From Bradyrhizobium sp. CCBAU 051011 (GTDB lineage: Bacteria; Pseudomonadota; Alphaproteobacteria; Rhizobiales; Xanthobacteraceae): a stretch of DNA of 64,000 nt. Under the pieces are notes generated by a model. The model made no database searches. It had not been told where the DNA came from and was given only the letters and a program-made list of their open reading frames with translations. Made by a program: the position numbers and the translations under genes. Position 1 is the stretch's first letter. Each line of letters begins with the position of its first letter. The DNA is taken from the NCBI RefSeq assembly GCF_009930815.1, contig NZ_CP022222.1, positions 186,001 through 250,000 of the forward strand. Direction: 5' to 3'. This document shows, piece by piece, positions 60,984 to 64,000 of this stretch.

Positions 60984-62090
60984 ATGGTGCAACAGGCGGC
61001 ACACTCGATTATTGCCGAACTCGAAGACGCGGTCAGGGGCGGTTCATCCGCCAAGCGGGTGGAAACCCTGCGGCAGGTGACGGACCTCTTCCTCAATGAC
61101 GGAGGACGTCTGAGCGACGACCAGGTCAAAGTCTTCGACGACGTGCTCTGCCTCCTGATCGCCCGGGTCGAAACCCGGGCCAAGGCTGAACTTTCCAAGC
61201 GGCTGGCGCCACTCGACTACGCCCCGTTCGAGGTGATCCAGCATCTCGCCTGGGACGACGAGATCGAGGTCGCCGGCAATGTGCTGACCCATTCCAGCCG
61301 GCTCGGTACCGACGTGCTGGTCGAGATCGCCAGCAGCAAGGGACAGGACCACCTGCTCGCGATTTCCGGCCGCGCCGAACTGCCCGCGGCGGTGACCGAT
61401 GTCATCGTCGACCGCGGCGAAGGCCAGGTGATCCGCAAACTCGCCAACAATGCCGGCGCCAAGTTTTCCGACCAGGGCTTTTCCAGCATCGTCGCGCGCG
61501 CCGGCGCAGACGACGAGTTGGTCGAGGCACTCGGCCTGCGCGGCGATTTCCCGCAAAAGTTCATGGGCGACCTGCTCCGCCGTGCCAAGGATGCGGTCCG
61601 CGCCCGGCTGCTCGCCATCGCGCCGCCCACAGTCCAGGAAGAGATCAAGCGGGTCTTGAACGAAATCGCCCGCGAGGCGCCGCCCCCAAGCCGCAGCTTC
61701 GGCGTTGCCGAGGAGCTGGTGAAGCTGATGAAGGGGCTGAACGAGCTGGACGATGCGGCGGTCTACAAATTCGCCGAACAGAACAAGTTCGACGAGGTCA
61801 CCGTCGCGCTTGCGGTACTTAACGAAATGCCGGTCGAAATGACGGCCAAGCTGATGGAAGGCCCCCGCGCCGACCTGATCCTGATTCCCTGCCGCTCGGC
61901 CAAGCTGAACTGGCCGACGGTCGAGTCGATCCTGCGCAACCGGCCGGTAAAGCCTCCGATCAGCGAACAGACGCTGGAGATCGCGCAACGTGATTTCCGC
62001 AAGCTGTCGATGGAGACGGCCCAGCGCACCGTCCGCTTCTGGCAGCTGCACAACAAGATCGAGAAAGAACCGATCATTCGGACGCATTGA
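60984..62090 (+). CDS. DUF2336 domain protein
   Basis: ATG 60984 is chosen because the residues before it do not look like protein. The 368-residue product matches DUF2336: AHSIIAELEDAVRGGSSAKR, DDVLCLLIARVETRAKAELS, GNVLTHSSRLGTDVLVEIAS, then HEAT-like helices including FMGDLLRRAKDAVRARLLA. DUF2336 proteins are alphaproteobacterial; some take part in c-di-GMP or general stress signalling. No membrane segment. Confidence 0.8.
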   Translation: MVQQAAHSIIAELEDAVRGGSSAKRVETLRQVTDLFLNDGGRLSDDQVKVFDDVLCLLIARVETRAKAELSKRLAPLDYAPFEVIQHLAWDDEIEVAGNVLTHSSRLGTDVLVEIASSKGQDHLLAISGRAELPAAVTDVIVDRGEGQVIRKLANNAGAKFSDQGFSSIVARAGADDELVEALGLRGDFPQKFMGDLLRRAKDAVRARLLAIAPPTVQEEIKRVLNEIAREAPPPSRSFGVAEELVKLMKGLNELDDAAVYKFAEQNKFDEVTVALAVLNEMPVEMTAKLMEGPRADLILIPCRSAKLNWPTVESILRNRPVKPPISEQTLEIAQRDFRKLSMETAQRTVRFWQLHNKIEKEPIIRTH

Positions 62091-62590
62091 GTCCGGCCGG
62101 ACTGCAAGCGGCATCTATCAAGGTGCCGCTTCGCTGCGCTGATCCAACAGGTGAGCGCGCACGACGTAGCGCTCTGCCCCGGCTCGCTTGACGATCGCCC
62201 GATCCGCGAGCGGCACACGCATCGAATGCAGATTAAGAACCCGCGCTTTGAATCTGCAAACGCTGGCTTTTCCGTCGCTAATGTAGCTGGTGAGATTGCT
62301 TCGCACCGAGAATGTGCGTGACGCGTCAGTTCTTCGTTTCGGCGAGGCTGACGTACTTCGGGCGACGCGTTGAAGAATGTGCTTGAAGCATCAATCCTTC
62401 AAGGAAACGGCGAGACCGCATGTGCGATCTCGCCGGGATACTGTAGTTCAAGGCTTAAGATTTGGTGTTCTGCTACCGGCTTTGTAGGGTGGGCAAAGGC
62501 GCTTTGCGCCGTGCCCACCATCTATCCACTCGGTCACTCTGCATGATGGGCACGCTGCGCCTTGCCCACCCTACACAGATCGACCCCGCC
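62091..62590. other. intergenic region with hairpin and palindromic repeat
   Basis: No supported gene. A frame on the minus strand (62118-62306) has doubtful coding character. CGGCGAGA/TCTCGCCG at 62409-62436 forms a hairpin that could end ilvC transcription; the family repeat at 62484-62575 lies next to it. Confidence 0.45.
62484..62575. repeat. palindromic repeat, GTAGGGTGGGCAAAG family copy 4
   Basis: Arms GTAGGGTGGGCAAAGGCGC and GCGCCTTGCCCACCCTAC flank GTGCCCACCATC and ATGATGGGCAC. It sits 15 bases from the ilvC stop. Confidence 0.85.
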
Positions 62591-63756
<1,166 letters not shown>

Positions 63757-64000
63757 TCATGCGTCCATGAAGACCGGATAGAGCGAGGCCAAGAGCAGCA
63801 CCGCCATGACGATGTTGAAGGCACGCACCGCCCGGCGGGAGGTCAGGACCGGCCGCAGCGCGGTGCCGAACAGGGCCCACGCGGTGCAGGACAGAATTCC
63901 CAACAGCAGGCTGAGGCCGACCTGGATCGCGATGTTCCAGGGATAGGCTGCGATCGCCGCATAGGCGGTGATGGTGCCGATCACCATGACCCAGCCCTTG
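63757..64000 (-). CDS. LysE family exporter, C-terminal part (cut by window edge)
   Basis: The last 80 or so residues of a membrane protein: KGWVMVIGTITAYAAIAAYP, a hydrophobic segment GLSLLLGILSCTAWALFGT, then RAVRAFNIVMAVLLLASLYP. The pattern of alternating hydrophobic segments, with the ALFG..L motif, fits LysE/RhtB exporters of amino acids. The start lies beyond the right edge. It is separated from ilvC by the spacer. Confidence 0.8.
   Translation of the reverse strand, partial: KGWVMVIGTITAYAAIAAYPWNIAIQVGLSLLLGILSCTAWALFGTALRPVLTSRRAVRAFNIVMAVLLLASLYPVFMDA

Noticed and set aside
62118..62306. 62-codon minus-strand frame (possible PilZ-like)
   Set aside because: No RxxxR or DxSxxG motif could be seen, and the start has no ribosome binding site.

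Overview
The window reads as a chromosomal segment of a GC-rich alphaproteobacterium of the Bradyrhizobium/Nitrobacteraceae type. The grounds are the codon use, the overall style of the proteins, abundant TRAP and branched-chain amino acid ABC transporters, and several families of dispersed palindromic intergenic repeats like those of that group. Species cannot be fixed from sequence alone.

It splits in two at a tRNA-Lys(CTT) gene (23426-23501, minus). Left of it, 1-23.4 kb is accessory DNA: phage-like small genes (2.9-4.2 kb), a secreted cytochrome P460, CsbD and DUF1330 stress-type proteins, two giant convergent SAM-cyclase-ATPase-TPR signalling proteins (6.6-13.4 kb), an MBL-fold hydrolase with an FAD-linked oxidase, a broken IS1182-like element, an intact IS30-like element, another transposase remnant and a string of broken genes (DUF2285, SIS isomerase, lipase, integrase C-terminus). 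An integrase tail facing the 3' end of the tRNA gene is the usual sign of a genomic island boundary.

Right of the tRNA the window looks like core genome. A Spy/CpxP-like protein and a TRAP transporter (dctP-dctQ-dctM) come first, then leuA with an upstream Leu-rich leader peptide and an overlapping attenuator. A CYTH-CHAD protein lies close to a polyphosphate kinase 2 gene that is translationally coupled to the end of a liv operon (substrate-binding protein, livG, livF, livH, livM). A divergent FadR-type GntR regulator is preceded by two tandem palindromes. Next come a Nudix protein, a small lipoprotein overlapping an SsuA/NMT1-like binding protein, cupin and OsmC proteins, and a metal-handling cluster (His-rich protein, short CDF exporter, truncated CobW-type GTPase).

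The right third holds an SsuBC-like permease/ATPase pair, a DUF899 protein, an OpuC-like osmolyte importer with permease and binding protein fused, tandem LtaS-like membrane sulfatase-fold enzymes, and a TetR regulator divergent from a ferric-reductase-like membrane protein across two matching operator palindromes. It ends with a coupled SDR/LprI-like/small protein trio, a DUF2336 protein, ilvC, and a LysE exporter cut by the window edge. leuA, ilvC and the liv operon make branched-chain amino acid synthesis and uptake the main metabolic theme of the core part.

No CRISPR array, rRNA operon or clear antiphage system was found. The most interesting signals are the leuA leader/attenuator, the ppk2-liv coupling beside CYTH-CHAD, the convergent cyclase-ATPase pair and the island boundary at tRNA-Lys.
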